Assembly (NCBI GenBank): GCA_002347035.1
Contig: DEAM01000019.1
Location: 1-64,000 of the forward strand
Length of the DNA: 64,000 nt
Reading direction: 5' to 3'
Source: Gemmatimonadales bacterium UBA2982
GTDB lineage: Bacteria > Gemmatimonadota > Gemmatimonadetes > Longimicrobiales > Gaopeijiaceae
Shown: piece after piece, positions 63,491 to 64,000 of the stretch
Position numbering within the stretch: position 1 is the stretch's first letter
How the letters are laid out: each line of letters begins with the position of its first letter
The notes under the pieces: generated by a model
Databases searched by the model: none
The model's input: only the letters and a program-made list of their open reading frames with translations
Told to the model about the DNA's origin: nothing
Program-made: the position numbers and the translations under genes

Positions 63491-63522
63491 TTGCAATTTT
63501 CATGTCTTCGGTTTATCTTCGG
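63491..63522 (+). promoter_or_regulatory. dnaE2 promoter with shared mutasome-type element
   Basis: TTGCAA (63491-63496) and TATCTT (63514-63519) are 17 nt apart. The element TTCGGTTTATCTTCGG spans 63507-63522 and overlaps the -10, with TTCGG repeated at an 11-bp period. The same -35, spacing and element occur before imuB. It lies 26 nt before the dnaE2 ATG. Confidence 0.6.
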
Positions 63523-63548
63523 CTTTCGCGCTCGAAGGGAGAAGCGAG

Positions 63549-64000
63549 ATGAAGAGCGCCAGGTATGGAGGTACTGTGACGATTCCCTACGTGGAGCTTC
63601 ATTGTCACTCGGGATTCTCATTTTTAGATGGTGCCTCGCACCCCGAAGAATTAGTACTCAGAGCAGTCCAACTCGGATACCCTGCCCTCGCGTTAACCGA
63701 CCACAATGGGCTTTATGGCTCAATGGAGTTCGCACGCACGGCACATGAGTTTGGCATCCAGCCGATTACCGGAGCAGAGGTAACACTCAGAGAATGCTTT
63801 CCAGGTATTGAAGAACCTAAAAATGGCTACCACATCACCCTTTTAGCTGAAAACCCAGTCGGGTACGCCAACCTCTGTCGCCTACTCACGGAAGCACACA
63901 TGGGCTCAGCGCGTACTGACCCTCGGCTTCAGCTCGAATCGCTTCTAGAACTCGCACAGGGTCTCATTCTACTCACGGGATGTCGTAAAAGCCCTGTGGC
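63549..64000 (+). CDS. dnaE2: Error-prone DNA polymerase III alpha subunit DnaE2 (5' part)
   Basis: This is the start of a C-family polymerase; 150 codons are visible before the window ends. The PHP domain shows YVELHCHSGFSFLDGASHPEELV, ALALTDHNGLYGSMEFARTA and GAEVTL, closer to DnaE2/ImuC than to DnaE1. The ATG at 63549 has GGGAG 7 nt upstream. A GTG at 63576 with GGAGGT 4 nt upstream is an alternative that would start just before IPYVELHCHS. It probably works with ImuB encoded at 50.8 kb. Confidence 0.88.
   Translation, partial: MKSARYGGTVTIPYVELHCHSGFSFLDGASHPEELVLRAVQLGYPALALTDHNGLYGSMEFARTAHEFGIQPITGAEVTLRECFPGIEEPKNGYHITLLAENPVGYANLCRLLTEAHMGSARTDPRLQLESLLELAQGLILLTGCRKSPV

Overview
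The window is a 64 kb piece of a bacterial chromosome with moderate GC content. It is densely packed with housekeeping genes, and most genes before about 50.6 kb are on the minus strand. The cell envelope is didermic: there is a TonB-plug barrel protein, an HlyD/FtsX export system and a Tat-exported MsrP. Gene content (DUF4159, sirtuin, ECF sigma/anti-sigma/Spy-like trio, ImuB/DnaE2, monomeric isocitrate dehydrogenase) would fit an aerobic, probably marine member of Gemmatimonadota or a relative. That placement is inference, because no rRNA is present.

Layout. 1-6.3 kb: tyrA-aroA-cmk-rpsA preceded by RNase Z and a small unknown gene. 6.5-8.1 kb: msrPQ. 8.2-13.8 kb: a DUF4159 protein, tRNA-Leu, a sirtuin, a SPOUT methylase, a TIGR01777 protein, rpe and rpiA. 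13.9-15.1 kb: a DAHP synthase gene behind a Trp/Tyr/Phe leader-peptide attenuator. 15.1-20.3 kb: argH, argG, argR, a thioredoxin, tRNA-Asn and mdh; argG has an ArgR-like operator and a possible second attenuator. 20.4-25.3 kb: moaA/E/D, a sigma/anti-sigma/Spy-like operon, HU and carA. 25.5-26.7 kb: rnhA and a 0.5 kb structured RNA candidate with its own strong promoter. 26.7-40.4 kb: one long minus-strand run with lipB, an E2 acyltransferase, secG, tpiA, pgk, gap, aroE, a YwlE-like phosphatase, tsaC, ispD, dnaB, uracil-DNA glycosylase, coaBC, rpoZ, gmk and yicC. 40.5-50.6 kb: an outer-membrane protein, pepA, icd and an ABC export operon. 50.8-53.5 kb: imuB, a DUF6504-type gene and recX. 53.5-57.4 kb: a two-component system and an M20 peptidase. 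57.5-62.8 kb: a secreted DUF1554-like protein, a P1 peptidase, a Na+/solute symporter, an SDR and class II aldolase. 62.9-64 kb: an OsmC-family gene with an in-frame UGA, then the 5' part of dnaE2.

The most interesting signals are these. (1) The OsmC-family gene has a single in-frame TGA where relatives carry their catalytic Cys, with a bacterial SECIS-like hairpin just downstream, so it is a predicted selenoprotein. (2) imuB and dnaE2, 13 kb apart, share the same promoter/operator: TTGCAA, 10 nt, then a 16-bp element whose only differences are C/T; this is a candidate mutasome operator. (3) There is a complete leader-peptide attenuator before the DAHP synthase gene, and possibly an Arg version before argG. 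(4) A strong sigma70-type promoter drives a 0.5 kb highly structured RNA of no family I recognise between rnhA and lipB.

The parts connect. MoaA/E/D make the molybdopterin that MsrP needs. LipB makes the lipoyl group for the adjacent E2. gap-pgk-tpiA plus the aldolase, rpe and rpiA supply central carbon and erythrose-4-phosphate to the shikimate genes (DAHP synthase, aroE, aroA, tyrA). ImuB, DnaE2, RecX and uracil-DNA glycosylase form a DNA damage theme.
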